Assembly: GCA_014764065.1 (NCBI GenBank)
Contig: JACXUG010000003.1
Location: 1-37,784, forward strand
DNA from: Campylobacterales bacterium
GTDB lineage: Bacteria > Campylobacterota > Campylobacteria > Campylobacterales > Sulfurimonadaceae
Direction: 5' to 3'
DNA: 37,784 nt
Under the pieces are notes generated by a model. That model ran no database searches. It was not told where the DNA came from and was given only the letters and a program-made list of their open reading frames with translations. The translations under genes and the position numbers were made by a program. Below are positions 1 to 8,353 of this stretch, piece by piece (position 1 is the stretch's first letter; the number at the start of each line of letters is the position of its first letter).

Positions 1-64
1 CTATTTATGTATTTTATATACGGTTTTTTGCTTTATTTAAGAATCCTTCTTCTAAAATGGAGCA

Positions 65-310
65 ATGGAACTCTCCGATCTTTTCAATATTCTGCACAAC
101 GCGGTGGAAGCCCAGGGCAACGGCAAGAAGATCACCCAGAAAGAGATGGCGTCGCTGCTCGGGGTTTCCATGCGAACCTATCAGGACTGGCGGCTTGGAA
201 ACGCGAAGCCGCAGGCGGCCAAAGCGGTCATGCAGATGCTGGGGAGGCTCGAAGACGACGACATCATCAGGGTCGTCCGGAAAATCAACCGAATGGAGGA
301 AGCGTCATGA
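65..310 (+). CDS. Small XRE-type helix-turn-helix protein
   Basis: An 81-residue protein. Residues about 21-50 read as a helix-turn-helix of the Cro/XRE kind: KKITQKEMASLLGVSMRTYQ, then a DWRLGNAKPQ turn and a helix to about 65. It is therefore probably a DNA-binding regulator, but no target is visible. ATG 65 is the first start in its frame, because an in-frame TAA lies at 53-55. A GGAG at 59-62 sits very close to it, so initiation may be weak. Its stop codon overlaps the ATG of the next small gene (ATGA at 307-310), so the two are probably translated together. The upstream 60 bases are AT-rich and could hold a promoter. Family membership rests on the motif only. Confidence 0.6.
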   Translation: MELSDLFNILHNAVEAQGNGKKITQKEMASLLGVSMRTYQDWRLGNAKPQAAKAVMQMLGRLEDDDIIRVVRKINRMEEAS

Positions 311-597
311 CGACATTGACACAAAAAGAACGCGAAGATCTGCAGTCCGTTTTCAATTTGATCTGCGAGCAGGAACCGTCCCGGACCGCCAAAGTACTCC
401 ACATAAAGAATATTATTTTTCTTTATATACAATCCCGCCTCCATCATCTGCTAAAAAACGGGTTTCCTACCAGAAATAGGCACTTTCGGGGGACAAATCC
501 CCCCAATTTCTCCCAAAATCAATCACTTGAAGATAAATTTAAGCAAACAGACTATAAAGTAACCGTCAGAACAGCTTTGAGAGCGCCAATCCCCTAA
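307..597 (+). CDS. Small hypothetical protein coupled to the HTH gene
   Basis: A 96-residue ORF beginning MTTLTQKEREDLQSVF, four bases overlapped with the preceding HTH gene. I do not recognise it. The first half (to about residue 50) looks like ordinary protein: an acidic helix, then a basic and hydrophobic segment (IIFLYIQSRLHHLLK). From about residue 52 on, the composition is poor (NGFPTRNRHFRG, then NPPNFSQNQ) and the DNA turns AT-rich, including a GGGGGA/TCCCCC hairpin at 488-503. The natural gene may therefore be shorter and this 3' end damaged or non-coding. The overlap with the HTH gene suggests a common transcript, possibly a regulator and partner; this is inference. Confidence 0.4.
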   Translation: MTTLTQKEREDLQSVFNLICEQEPSRTAKVLHIKNIIFLYIQSRLHHLLKNGFPTRNRHFRGTNPPNFSQNQSLEDKFKQTDYKVTVRTALRAPIP

Positions 598-644
598 ATT
601 GCGTGCTCCAAGAGGTGTTATATTTCAATGACTTGGAGCGTTTT

Positions 645-929
645 ATGAACAAAGCACAGTTTGTCGAACTGGTTCAGAAGCACGGTGACTACAAAACAAA
701 AGCGGAAGCAGAAGCTGCAATCAAAGCATTTACAGATGCGGTAACAGATGCACTCGTAGCGAAAGAAGATGTCACACTTGTTGGCTTCGGTAGCTTTACA
801 TCTGCCCTGCAAAAAGGCAAAAGCGGTACAGTGCCGGGTACAGACAAGAGCTATACTACAGCGGACAAAATGGTTCCGAAGTTCAAAGCAGGAAAAGGTC
901 TCAAAGACCGCGTTGCCGAAGGCAAGTAA
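645..929 (+). CDS. hup: HU-family DNA-binding protein
   Basis: A 94-residue nucleoid protein of the HU/IHF family. Visible signatures are the N-terminal MNKAQFVELV helix, the dimerisation helices up to about residue 45, the VGFGSF strand, and the basic beta-arm followed by FKAGKGLKDRV at the C-terminus. The usual RNPxTG arm tip is replaced by a GTVPGTDKSY stretch. HU bends and packages DNA as a dimer. ATG 645 is chosen because GGAG at 635-638 lies six bases upstream; a GTG at 603 in the same frame adds a non-HU leader. It is followed by a hairpin terminator at 941-963, so it is probably monocistronic. Confidence 0.93.
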   Translation: MNKAQFVELVQKHGDYKTKAEAEAAIKAFTDAVTDALVAKEDVTLVGFGSFTSALQKGKSGTVPGTDKSYTTADKMVPKFKAGKGLKDRVAEGK

Positions 930-940
930 CTCCTCGCCCT

Positions 941-963
941 GGCCGCCGTCCGCGGCCGCTTTT
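941..963 (+). terminator. Rho-independent terminator of hup
   Basis: GGCCGC (941-946) and GCGGCC (952-957) form a six-pair GC stem with a five-base loop, followed by GC and a TTTT run at 960-963. It begins 12 bases after the HU stop codon. Confidence 0.7.
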
Positions 964-1067
964 CCCCGCACAACCATTAACTTCTACGTCTAATCCTTCC
1001 ATGCCTGATTTCAGACAGGATTCTTCTGGCACACTCATGCCTATAAACGTTTATGCAAAGGCATCGT

Positions 1068-1460
1068 ATGGAAAAAGTGACCAAAACCGAACAGGAGTGG
1101 CGTGCGCAGCTCTCGCCCGAAGCCTACCACGTCTGCCGCGAGCACGGCACGGAAGCCCCTTTCAGCGGGAAGTTTTATCAGCATAAAGGCGACGGGGTCT
1201 ACCGCTGCGTCTGCTGTGATGCGCCGCTGTTTACGTCGGACACGAAGTTCGATTCGGGGACAGGATGGCCGAGCTTTTTCGAGCCCTACAGCGATGAGGC
1301 ACTTGTGGAGATCAAAGACACGAGTTTCGGGATGGTCAGGGTGGAAGTACGGTGTGCGCGCTGCGACGCCCACCTGGGGCATGTCTTTCCCGACGGTCCG
1401 GAACCGACGGGGCTGCGCTACTGCATCAACTCCGTCTGCCTGACCTTCGACGAAGAATAA
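1068..1460 (+). CDS. msrB: Peptide-methionine (R)-S-oxide reductase
   Basis: A 130-residue MsrB that reduces the R epimer of methionine sulfoxide in proteins, using thioredoxin. Two CxxC zinc pairs are visible (CVCC and CARC), with the GTGWPSF motif and HLGHVF between and after them, and the catalytic cysteine in RYCINS (Cys119). There is no signal peptide, so it is cytoplasmic. ATG 1068 is preferred over ATG 1053 because AAAGG at 1057-1061 is well placed for it. It converges on the outer-membrane protein gene with two bases between the stops. Confidence 0.95.
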   Translation: MEKVTKTEQEWRAQLSPEAYHVCREHGTEAPFSGKFYQHKGDGVYRCVCCDAPLFTSDTKFDSGTGWPSFFEPYSDEALVEIKDTSFGMVRVEVRCARCDAHLGHVFPDGPEPTGLRYCINSVCLTFDEE

Positions 1461-1462
1461 AT

Positions 1463-1966
1463 TTAGAAGTTGACCGCCAGGCCGATCATGTAGTTGTTCA
1501 TGGCTTCGGAGGTGTTAACGTATTCGACATAGAGGTCCAGCTGGTTGTTCAGCTCGTACATTCCGGCAATACCGCCCGAGATCGTCACATCACCGCGTGA
1601 GTGGAGCTCGTCCGCCAGGTTCGGAAGAATGAGACCGAATTTCGGACGGACTTTGAACGCAGAGCCCGGGATATCGATCATGTAGGTCGCGTAGACGCCA
1701 AAGGTCGTGACGTCGATCTTGTTGTTGTTGCTAATCTCCGGTGAGATCAGAGACGTACTCAGTTCCGCTTCAACGCCGAGATTGTTCAGAACGTTGTCAA
1801 GTTCAAGCCCGCCTTTGATCGCCAGGCCGACGCCGTCGTCCACATGTTTCGGCATCGCTTCGAGACCGATACCCGCGCCTACGTAAAAGCCGTTGCTTCC
1901 ATGCTGCTGGGCATATACCGAAGATGTAAGCAGCACTGCCGCCGCAATTGATACAATTTTTTTCAT
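1463..1966 (-). CDS. Outer-membrane beta-barrel protein
   Basis: A 167-residue protein with a clear Sec signal peptide (MKKIVSIAAAVLLTSSVYA, cleavage probably after VYA). Alternating hydrophobic strands follow: FYVGAGIGLE, LAIKGGLEL, LGVEAELSTS, TTFGVYATYMI, VRPKFGLIL, ISGGIAGMYEL, LDLYVEYV, and a terminal MIGLAVNF. The terminal phenylalanine is the usual barrel-assembly signal. This looks like a small eight-stranded OmpA/OmpW-like porin-family barrel. Function is unknown. ATG 1966 is chosen because AAAGGA is seven bases upstream; a TTG three bases earlier is less likely. It is divergent from the cyclophilin gene. Confidence 0.8.
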   Translation of the reverse strand: MKKIVSIAAAVLLTSSVYAQQHGSNGFYVGAGIGLEAMPKHVDDGVGLAIKGGLELDNVLNNLGVEAELSTSLISPEISNNNKIDVTTFGVYATYMIDIPGSAFKVRPKFGLILPNLADELHSRGDVTISGGIAGMYELNNQLDLYVEYVNTSEAMNNYMIGLAVNF

Positions 1967-1996
1967 CAATTTTTCCTTTACGGAGTGATGGGTGGC

Positions 1997-2019
1997 ATTA
2001 TAGCACCATGAGATATAAT
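1997..2019. promoter_or_regulatory. Back-to-back -10 boxes of the OMP and cyclophilin genes
   Basis: TATAAT on the minus strand (ATTATA at 1997-2002) serves the outer-membrane protein gene, and TATAAT on the plus strand at 2014-2019 serves the cyclophilin gene. They are only 11 bases apart and point outwards, so the two polymerase footprints overlap and the promoters probably compete. No clear -35 is seen for either, as is usual in Campylobacterota. Confidence 0.6.
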
Positions 2020-2040
2020 GGCGAAAAAAAAGGAGAGCCC

Positions 2041-2580
2041 ATGCGTCAATTCTTCGGCTTTTTCATCCTCTTTGTTGCGGCGGCCGCCCTCTTCGGTGCG
2101 GCGGTCAAACACCCTCATGTCCTTCTGAAAACCACCCAGGGGACGATCGAACTCGAGATCCGCGAAGACCTTGCCCCCCTGGCGGCGGAGAACTTCCTGA
2201 CCCACGTCAAGAACGGCTACTACGACGGGATCATCTTTCACCGTATCATCAAAGGGTTTATGATCCAGGGCGGCGATCCGACCGGTACCGGCCGCGGCGG
2301 CGAATCCATCTGGCACAGACCGTTCAAAAACGAGTACGCCCCCAATGTCGTCTTCGACAAACCGGGGATCCTCGCCATGGCCAATGCCGGGCGCAATACC
2401 AACGGCAGCCAATTCTTCATCACAACGGCGGCGGCCCCCTGGCTCAACGGCGGCTATACAATCTTCGGTTTTGTTGTCAAAGGGATGGATGTCGTTTATA
2501 AACTCGAAGGGGTTCGAACAGGCAGACAGGACCGTCCGCTGGAGTCGCAGACGATCCTTAAGGCAAGTGTCGCCGAGTAG
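2041..2580 (+). CDS. Periplasmic cyclophilin-type peptidyl-prolyl isomerase
   Basis: A 179-residue cyclophilin. Residues 1-20 form a signal peptide (QFFGFFILFVAAAALFGAA), which places it in the periplasm, where it would catalyse proline cis/trans isomerisation during folding. Cyclophilin signatures are GTIELEIREDLAP, FHRIIKGFMIQGGDPTGTG (catalytic Arg in FHR), FKNEY, AMANAGRNTNGSQFFIT and the WLNGGYTIFG loop. The start has AGGAGA a few bases upstream. It converges on the phosphate transporter gene. Confidence 0.92.
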   Translation: MRQFFGFFILFVAAAALFGAAVKHPHVLLKTTQGTIELEIREDLAPLAAENFLTHVKNGYYDGIIFHRIIKGFMIQGGDPTGTGRGGESIWHRPFKNEYAPNVVFDKPGILAMANAGRNTNGSQFFITTAAAPWLNGGYTIFGFVVKGMDVVYKLEGVRTGRQDRPLESQTILKASVAE

Positions 2581-2586
2581 CGGCGC

Positions 2587-4173
2587 TTAGAGCATCATGC
2601 CGCGGATCGTGTAGAAGATCGCGGCGGACAGTACGGCGGCGGCGGGAACCGTGATCACCCACGCCGCGATAATCTTCTTGATCGCATCGCGCTTGACGTA
2701 CTTGATCTTCTGGGCACGCTTAAGCTGTTTTTTGTCGAGACAGATCTTCTCCTCTTCATCCTCGATCATCCGGTAAAGCTGAACAATACGTTCGTAATCC
2801 TCCTGGCTTTTGCCCTGTTTTGCTTCAAGGGTCTCTTTTTCGGCATTGAGCGCGTGCAGCAGTTTCTCATCCTCGGCAAGCTGGCGGCGTTCGACGCGGA
2901 TCAGCTCCTCCTCCTTCGTATGGTAGAGGAACTCGCGCAGGAAACCAACGCCGAAGACCCCGCCGATGGCGATGTGCGTCGAGCTGACCGGCAGGCCGAG
3001 CTGCGAGGCGACGATAACGGTAATGGCCGCCGCCATTGCGATGCTGTAGGCGCGCACCTGGTCAAGCTCGGTGATCTCGCTGCCGACGGTACGGATCAGT
3101 TTCGGTCCGTAGAGCGCCAGCCCCAGGGCGATGCCGACGGCACCGACGAGCATGACCCACATTGGGATGCTCGCCTTGGTGCTGATGACGCTGTTCTGAA
3201 CTGCATCGGCGATCCCCGCCAGCGGACCGACGGCGTTCGCAACGTCGTTGGCCCCGTGGGCGAAACTGAGCAGCGCCGCGGCAAAGATCAGGGGGATGGT
3301 AAAGAGTTTGTTGACGTCATCACGGTGGTTGCGCAGGGAAACGGCCGCCTTGGCGACCATCGGCTTGACCGCGAGGTAGATGACAACAGCGGCGGCAAAG
3401 CCGATCCCGAGTGCCGTCGGGAAATCGACTTTGACGATGTGCTTGACCCCTTTGAGCATCAGGTAGGTGACAAAGGCCCACCCCATCGCGGAGACATAGA
3501 GCGGGACCATCTTTTTCATGGCACTGAGCTTATCCTCTTTGTAGATCATCGTCTTCTTGATCGTAAAGAGGAAGAGCGCGGCGATCACCCCGCCGAGCAG
3601 CGGGGAGATGACCCAGCTTGCGGCGATGGCACCCATCGTCCCCCACGCCACAGCACCGAAACCGGACGCGGCGATCCCCGCACCCATAACGCCCCCGACA
3701 ACGGAGTGCGTCGTTGAGACCGGTGCGCCCATCGACGTCGCCAGGTTCAGCCAGAGCCCGCCCGCCAGCAGCGCCGCGGTCATCGCCCAGATGAACTGGG
3801 AAGCATCCACGAAGGCCGAAGGGTCGATGATCCCCTTCTTGATAGTGCCCACGACATCGCCGCCGGCGATGAGCGCGCCGCTCGCTTCAAAGATGGCCGC
3901 GACGATGATCGCGCCGCTCATCGTCAGCGCCCGCGAGCCTACCGCGGGACCGACATTGTTAGCAACGTCGTTCGCACCGATGTTGAGCGCCATATAGGCC
4001 CCGAACAGTGCGGCGATCACCAGGAAAAGGCTGTTGGTGACGCCCGAGTGCGTCACGGAACTGTAAAAGAGTACGCCGACCATGAAAAAGAGGGCCAGCC
4101 CCAGTTTCGTGAAGTCGTTTTTCGAGCTTTTGGCAGCCTTCTTCTCCATTTTTTTGACGGTTCCAATATCCAT
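2587..4173 (-). CDS. PiT-family inorganic phosphate permease
   Basis: A 528-residue inner-membrane transporter for phosphate, driven by H+ or Na+. The two inverted family signatures are present: GANDVANNVGPAVGS near residue 68 and GANDVANAVGPLAG near residue 305. Hydrophobic segments occur throughout, with a long charged, coiled-coil-like cytoplasmic segment (about 420-490, ERRQLAEDEKLLHAL and following) and a last membrane helix at the C-terminus. The extra N-terminal tail MDIGTVKKMEKKAAKSSKND is basic and soluble. It is the last gene of the rppH operon, 20 bases after folP, with GGAGAG as ribosome binding site. Confidence 0.9.
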   Translation of the reverse strand: MDIGTVKKMEKKAAKSSKNDFTKLGLALFFMVGVLFYSSVTHSGVTNSLFLVIAALFGAYMALNIGANDVANNVGPAVGSRALTMSGAIIVAAIFEASGALIAGGDVVGTIKKGIIDPSAFVDASQFIWAMTAALLAGGLWLNLATSMGAPVSTTHSVVGGVMGAGIAASGFGAVAWGTMGAIAASWVISPLLGGVIAALFLFTIKKTMIYKEDKLSAMKKMVPLYVSAMGWAFVTYLMLKGVKHIVKVDFPTALGIGFAAAVVIYLAVKPMVAKAAVSLRNHRDDVNKLFTIPLIFAAALLSFAHGANDVANAVGPLAGIADAVQNSVISTKASIPMWVMLVGAVGIALGLALYGPKLIRTVGSEITELDQVRAYSIAMAAAITVIVASQLGLPVSSTHIAIGGVFGVGFLREFLYHTKEEELIRVERRQLAEDEKLLHALNAEKETLEAKQGKSQEDYERIVQLYRMIEDEEEKICLDKKQLKRAQKIKYVKRDAIKKIIAAWVITVPAAAVLSAAIFYTIRGMML

Positions 4174-4193
4174 CGTTTCTCTCCAATTGATAT

Positions 4194-5336
4194 TTATGCA
4201 TGGTAAAGTGCCTCGTAAACCTTCAGCGCCTGTGTATGCGCCTTGACGTCGTGCGCCCGGATGATCTCCGCACCGTTGCGCACGGCTTCGAGATGCAGGG
4301 CCAGCGTTCCCGGTAACCGTTCAGACGGTTCGGAGGGAATAATTTTAGCAATCATCGACTTACGGCTGGCCCCGACGAGCAGCGGGTAGCCGAAGCGTCT
4401 GAAATGTGCCAGGTCGCGGATGAGTTTGAGATTGTGTTCAAGGCTCTTCCCGAAGCCGATGCCGACGTCGAGGACGATCTGCTCGACACCGAACGCCTTC
4501 GCTTTGGCGATCCGCCCTTCGAAAAAGTCGGTCAGCTCCCCGAAAAGGTCGCTGTACTCGGGCTGCGCCTGCATGGTCTGCGGGGTTCCCTGCATGTGCA
4601 TGATGACGGCCGTGGCCCCGTATTCGCCGCAGAGCTTTGCCACGGCGTCGTCGGCCAGTCCCGTGATGTCGTTGACGATACTGAAACCGCGTTCGAGCGC
4701 ATAGGAGATGACCCTCGGGGCATAGCTGTCGAGGCTGAACGCCGCGCGCTCGTAGAGGCGGTGGGCATAGGCCGCGTCAATGACGGGTTGCACCCGTTCA
4801 AACTCTTCGTGCTCGGACACCGGCGCCGATCCCGGCCGGGAAGAGACCCCGCCGAGATCGATGATCTCCGCCCCCTCTTCGATCATCGTTTCGATGTGCG
4901 TCACCGCGGCGCTGTCTTTAAAACGGCTCCCCGCGAAAAAGCTGTCATCGTTGGTATTGACGACCCCCATGATCTTTGCCGGTCCGGGCTTTTGCATGAG
5001 GGCGAAACGCTTGAGCTCCGCGGCCACCTCTTTGAGGCCGAAGGGCTGTGCCAGCTCCTTGCGGGAGAGCTCCTGCAGCTGCCGTGTCGTTGCCAGCAGC
5101 AGGGCGTCGACCCGCAGGGTCTTTGCGACGATGGTGCCTTTGGGCACCGCCAGGTCCGCGCCGACGGAGAGGGCATCCTGCTTGAGAATATTCGCCGCAC
5201 CGACATGAAGGTCATGGATGTAGAGAAAGTGCAGTGCCGCCTTGGCAGCGAGGATCTTCCGCCCGCCGGCATCGACGTCGAGGTGCTCCAGAAGCGCCGC
5301 GATGTCGCTCCGGGGTGAAAGCAGCTCAACCCGCAC
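4194..5336 (-). CDS. folP: Dihydropteroate synthase with N-terminal extension
   Basis: A 380-residue enzyme that joins p-aminobenzoate to the pterin pyrophosphate in folate synthesis. The catalytic barrel starts near residue 118 with KIMGVVNTNDDSFFAGS. Further motifs are IIDLGGVSSRPGS, FSIVNDITG, AVIMHMQGTP, VLDVGIGFGK, LLVGASRKSMIA and IIRAHDVKAH. The first about 115 residues are an added domain typical of Campylobacterota FolP and account for the length being greater than the usual 270-280. Its start overlaps the end of holB by 11 bases, so the two are translationally coupled. Confidence 0.93.
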   Translation of the reverse strand: MRVELLSPRSDIAALLEHLDVDAGGRKILAAKAALHFLYIHDLHVGAANILKQDALSVGADLAVPKGTIVAKTLRVDALLLATTRQLQELSRKELAQPFGLKEVAAELKRFALMQKPGPAKIMGVVNTNDDSFFAGSRFKDSAAVTHIETMIEEGAEIIDLGGVSSRPGSAPVSEHEEFERVQPVIDAAYAHRLYERAAFSLDSYAPRVISYALERGFSIVNDITGLADDAVAKLCGEYGATAVIMHMQGTPQTMQAQPEYSDLFGELTDFFEGRIAKAKAFGVEQIVLDVGIGFGKSLEHNLKLIRDLAHFRRFGYPLLVGASRKSMIAKIIPSEPSERLPGTLALHLEAVRNGAEIIRAHDVKAHTQALKVYEALYHA

Positions 5337-5949
5337 GCCGCTGCTCCGGTAAAAAGGGCATCAATACGCTCAAAAGGACGTTCTGCAGCCGTGCATTGAC
5401 TTCAAGCAGCCGGAACGCCCGGTCAAAGGCATCGAGCTGCTCTTCGCTGAGTGGCAGCTTCTCGACGACGCTCGCCTGGTAGAAGATCCGCTCGATCAGC
5501 GCCTTGGACTCGTGACGGTCCAGCCTTCCCACCGAGGTGACGAAACCGTACAGCGCTCCCAGGTCAAACGCACCGAGGGTCAGTTCCACCCCCTGCGGCG
5601 CTTCGCCGGAGAGCTCATTGAGGATCGGTAACCGTGAACGGACCGTCGGCAGCAGGACCGACTTGCTCGAGGCGATGATGACGAGGGCGATATTGGCGGG
5701 GGGTTCTTCGAGCAGTTTGAGCAGGGCGTTCTGGGAGTAGATATTGAACTGTTTCGCCGCGAGCACGACGTATTTCAGCGACGCCTCGCTGATGTAGGCT
5801 TCGGCGATGACCGCCTTGGCGTCTTCGATGAGGAAGTCGTCGCGGACAAACCCGACGACGCGGCTGGGATGGACCGCCTGCTTGAAGGCCTCGAAACGCT
5901 CCTCGATCTCTTCGGCGAGAATGATGTGGCTGCGTTCGAAACTACGCAT
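5326..5949 (-). CDS. holB: DNA polymerase III delta-prime subunit (short form)
   Basis: A 207-residue clamp-loader subunit. It keeps the recognisable core NALLKLLEEPP followed by the SRLPI segment, but has no P-loop, as expected for delta-prime, which is an inactive ATPase. It is much shorter than the enterobacterial protein, as is usual for Campylobacterota. ATG 5949 is preferred over 5979 because it lies in ATGCGTAG, overlapping the hobA stop by eight bases, and gives a protein that begins MRSFERSHIILAE. Position between hobA and folP supports the call. Confidence 0.85.
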   Translation of the reverse strand: MRSFERSHIILAEEIEERFEAFKQAVHPSRVVGFVRDDFLIEDAKAVIAEAYISEASLKYVVLAAKQFNIYSQNALLKLLEEPPANIALVIIASSKSVLLPTVRSRLPILNELSGEAPQGVELTLGAFDLGALYGFVTSVGRLDRHESKALIERIFYQASVVEKLPLSEEQLDAFDRAFRLLEVNARLQNVLLSVLMPFLPEQRRAG

Positions 5950-6490
5950 CCGTGTCGATTTCCCCGAAAAGCATGGCATTAAGCGAAAGATCGAACAGCC
6001 GGTAGAGCTGGATCAGTTTGACGTCCAGGTAGGGGTCGAAGGAGCGCAGTTTCATCGCATGCCCGAACTCTTCATCGAGCAGCCAGAGGCAGCTGTTGTC
6101 CGCCCGCTTGGCGATCTCGGAGCGCGGGTCGCTCCCCTTGCCAACGTACCAGAAGAAGTAGTTGCTGTCGAAGGAGAGGTCGAGCATATCGGTGAGCATG
6201 CCCATCGCGTCCCCGCTCGTCATCTCGTCGAACTCCGGGTAAATCCGGTCCAGGCTGATCAGCGGGACCATCGGCCGGTCGTTGGAGAGCTGGTTGATCG
6301 TCGTCGAGATGTAGTGCTGGAACCATTTGCGTTTGCGGTCGGTCACGAGGACGATCGTCTTACCAGAGACGATCTGCGACACGGCCAGCATCGTGGATGC
6401 CGTCCATTCGAAACGGTTCTCTTCGACCCAGTTGAACGACGCCCCCTCGGCGCGTATGGTCTCGAGCATCCATTTCATGAACGACTGCAT
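5942..6490 (-). CDS. hobA: DnaA initiator-associating factor
   Basis: A 182-residue protein recognised as HobA: MLETIRAEGASFNWVEENR at the start, then IVLVTDRKRKWFQHYI, RPMVPLISL, NYFFWYVGKG, CLWLLDEEF and LDVKLIQLYRLFDLSLNAMLF. In Helicobacter pylori HobA binds the N-terminal domains of DnaA and promotes its assembly at the origin; it is a structural counterpart of DiaA in a SIS-like fold. It is known only from Campylobacterota, which makes it the best lineage marker here. A run of seven C (minus strand, 6491-6497) separates it from the lysC stop; the GGAG is therefore unusually far upstream. Confidence 0.92.
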   Translation of the reverse strand: MQSFMKWMLETIRAEGASFNWVEENRFEWTASTMLAVSQIVSGKTIVLVTDRKRKWFQHYISTTINQLSNDRPMVPLISLDRIYPEFDEMTSGDAMGMLTDMLDLSFDSNYFFWYVGKGSDPRSEIAKRADNSCLWLLDEEFGHAMKLRSFDPYLDVKLIQLYRLFDLSLNAMLFGEIDTDA

Positions 6491-6497
6491 GGGGGGG

Positions 6498-7709
6498 TTA
6501 CTTCTCCAGTTCGTAAACGCTGTGAAGCGCGCGTACCGCCAGTTCGGCGTATTTTTCGTCGATGACCATCGAGACCTTGATCTCGGAGGTGGAGATCATC
6601 ATGATGTTGATGTTCTCCTGCGCCATCGACTTGAACGCCTTCGCGGCAACACCCGTGTGCGATTTCATGCCGACGCCGACGATGGAGACTTTGCATATCT
6701 TCTCGTCGTAGCTCGCCTCTTTGATCTCACCCTTTTCAATGAAGGTCTCGACGACCGCTTTGGCATCGCCCAGTTCGTTCATCGGGACGGTGAAGTCCAT
6801 GTTGGTCGAATCGTCATGCCCCAGGGTCTGGATGATCATGTCGATGTTGACGTTGCTGGCTGCCAGCTTGCCGAAAATATCGGAAGCGATGCCCGGACGG
6901 TCGACAACGCCTCCCAGTGAGATACGCGCCTGATTACGATCGAGCGCCACACCGCTAACCAATGGTTTTTCCATAATGTTCTCTTCCTTTGTGATCAATG
7001 TCCCTTCGGCATCCGAAAAGCTCGAACGGGTAACGAGGTTGACGTTAAGTTTTTTGGCCAGTTCGACCGAACGGTTCTGCAGGACTTTCGCCCCGAGCGA
7101 GGCTAGCTCGAGCATCTCGTCGTAGGAGATCCGCTCCAGCTTCTTCGCTTTGGGTTCGATACGGGGGTCCGTCGTGTAGATCCCGTCGACGTCGGTATAG
7201 ATCTCGCAGAGATCCGCTTCAAGCGCCCCGGCGATCGCCACGGCGGAGAGGTCGCTGCCCCCGCGCCCGAGGGTCGTGACACGGCCCTCTTCGTTGACGC
7301 CCTGGAATCCGGCGACGACCACCACTTTGCCCTCAGCGAGCGCACGGCGCATCGGTGTCGGGTCGATATACTCGATCCGCGCTTTCATATGGACCGTATC
7401 GGTCACGATCCCCGCGCGGCGGCCGCTCATGGACTCTGCAGGGAGGCCCATTTCATTGAGCGCGATGGAGAGCAGCGCCGCCGTCACCCGTTCGCCGGAG
7501 CTCAGCAGCATATCCACCTCTTCGCGCTTGGGGTTGTCGCTGTAGTGTTCGGCGTAGGCGACCAGCTTGTTGGTCTCGCCGCTCATCGCCGAAACAACGA
7601 CCACGACGTCGTTCCCCTCTTTGACCGTTTTGGCCACGCGGTCGGCAACATTCTGGATACGCTCCAGGTCGCCGACGCTCGTACCGCCGTATTTTTGAAC
7701 AATCAGCAT
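6498..7709 (-). CDS. lysC: Aspartate kinase
   Basis: A 403-residue aspartokinase, first step of the lysine, methionine, threonine and diaminopimelate pathway. The kinase domain starts with [11 protein letters not shown] and includes [26 protein letters not shown] and [15 protein letters not shown]. Two ACT domains follow from about residue 250 ([23 protein letters not shown] and [15 protein letters not shown]), where feedback inhibitors bind. The short form without a homoserine dehydrogenase fusion is normal for the phylum. Only one base separates it from the rppH stop. Confidence 0.95.
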   Translation of the reverse strand: MLIVQKYGGTSVGDLERIQNVADRVAKTVKEGNDVVVVVSAMSGETNKLVAYAEHYSDNPKREEVDMLLSSGERVTAALLSIALNEMGLPAESMSGRRAGIVTDTVHMKARIEYIDPTPMRRALAEGKVVVVAGFQGVNEEGRVTTLGRGGSDLSAVAIAGALEADLCEIYTDVDGIYTTDPRIEPKAKKLERISYDEMLELASLGAKVLQNRSVELAKKLNVNLVTRSSFSDAEGTLITKEENIMEKPLVSGVALDRNQARISLGGVVDRPGIASDIFGKLAASNVNIDMIIQTLGHDDSTNMDFTVPMNELGDAKAVVETFIEKGEIKEASYDEKICKVSIVGVGMKSHTGVAAKAFKSMAQENINIMMISTSEIKVSMVIDEKYAELAVRALHSVYELEK

Positions 7710-7710
7710 C

Positions 7711-8181
7711 TTACAGATACCCCTTTGCTTGAAAATAGCCGATCACCTTCTCATAGATCGGTTTTTTGAAGTGTGCAACGTAGTCGTACAGTGCATCGAT
7801 CTCGATGAACTTGTAATCGATAAACTCCGGATGTTTCGTCTCCAGGTTGATCTTCGCCTTGTGTTTGAGACGGACCAGGAAATAGCGCTGCGTCTGCCCG
7901 TAGTAGGGGCGCATGCGCTCCGCAACGTGCGCCGGAAAATCGTAGGCCAGCCACTCGGGGTATTCGGCGACGACTTCCACCTTTTTCGTTCCGATCTCCT
8001 CTTCGATCTCACGCAAAAGCGCCTCTTCGGGAGACTCCCCCTTGTCGATCCCTCCCTGCGGGAATTGCCAGATGCCGCTGATATCACTGCGCTCGGCAAT
8101 GAAGATCTGTTTGACATCGGGATATTCCGGCGGCACGATGATAGCCGCGACGTTCGGACGATAGGGTTTGACGGATTCCAT
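7711..8181 (-). CDS. rppH: RNA pyrophosphohydrolase
   Basis: A 156-residue Nudix hydrolase of the RppH/NudH type, which removes pyrophosphate from 5' ends of mRNA and so starts decay. The Nudix box is complete: GGIDKGESPEEALLREIEEEIG. WQFPQGG before it and PYYGQTQRYFLVRL after it are RppH features. It is the first gene of the minus-strand operon rppH-lysC-hobA-holB-folP-pit; rppH next to lysC is a common arrangement in Campylobacterota. An AGAGG lies just upstream of ATG 8181. Confidence 0.93.
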   Translation of the reverse strand: MESVKPYRPNVAAIIVPPEYPDVKQIFIAERSDISGIWQFPQGGIDKGESPEEALLREIEEEIGTKKVEVVAEYPEWLAYDFPAHVAERMRPYYGQTQRYFLVRLKHKAKINLETKHPEFIDYKFIEIDALYDYVAHFKKPIYEKVIGYFQAKGYL

Positions 8182-8212
8182 GGGCCTCTTTACTCGTTTT
8201 GGAGCACCTCTA

Positions 8213-8242
8213 ATAACCCCAGCACAATTCGGGTAGGGTTAT
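8213..8242. promoter_or_regulatory. Inverted repeat in the rppH/hemW divergent region
   Basis: ATAACCC (8213-8219) and GGGTTAT (8236-8242) are exact inverted arms separated by 16 bases. They lie in the 172-base space between the divergent rppH and hemW genes, 32 bases upstream of the rppH start. It could be an operator or a leader hairpin of the rppH operon. A TATTAT-like -10 for hemW is at 8270-8275. No known site family is recognised. Confidence 0.35.
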
Positions 8243-8353
8243 GAGAAGTGCCCGCTGTTTTCAGTGCGCGTATTATAGGGCAAGCGCGGTTAAATCGTGC
8301 TTGTTTTTCGCACATCTCAACGGCGCCTAACGTCCGAATGATTACAATGCCGT

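Noticed and set aside
488-503. GGGGGA/TCCCCC hairpin as a terminator for the HTH pair
   Set aside because: No T-run follows, and it falls inside the open frame of the second small gene; left as a composition feature only.
2854-3717. Long plus-strand ORF of 287 codons opposite the phosphate permease gene
   Set aside because: It is the mirror of a strongly coding minus-strand gene; composition is rich in D, G and R and shows no domain. High GC makes such shadows common.
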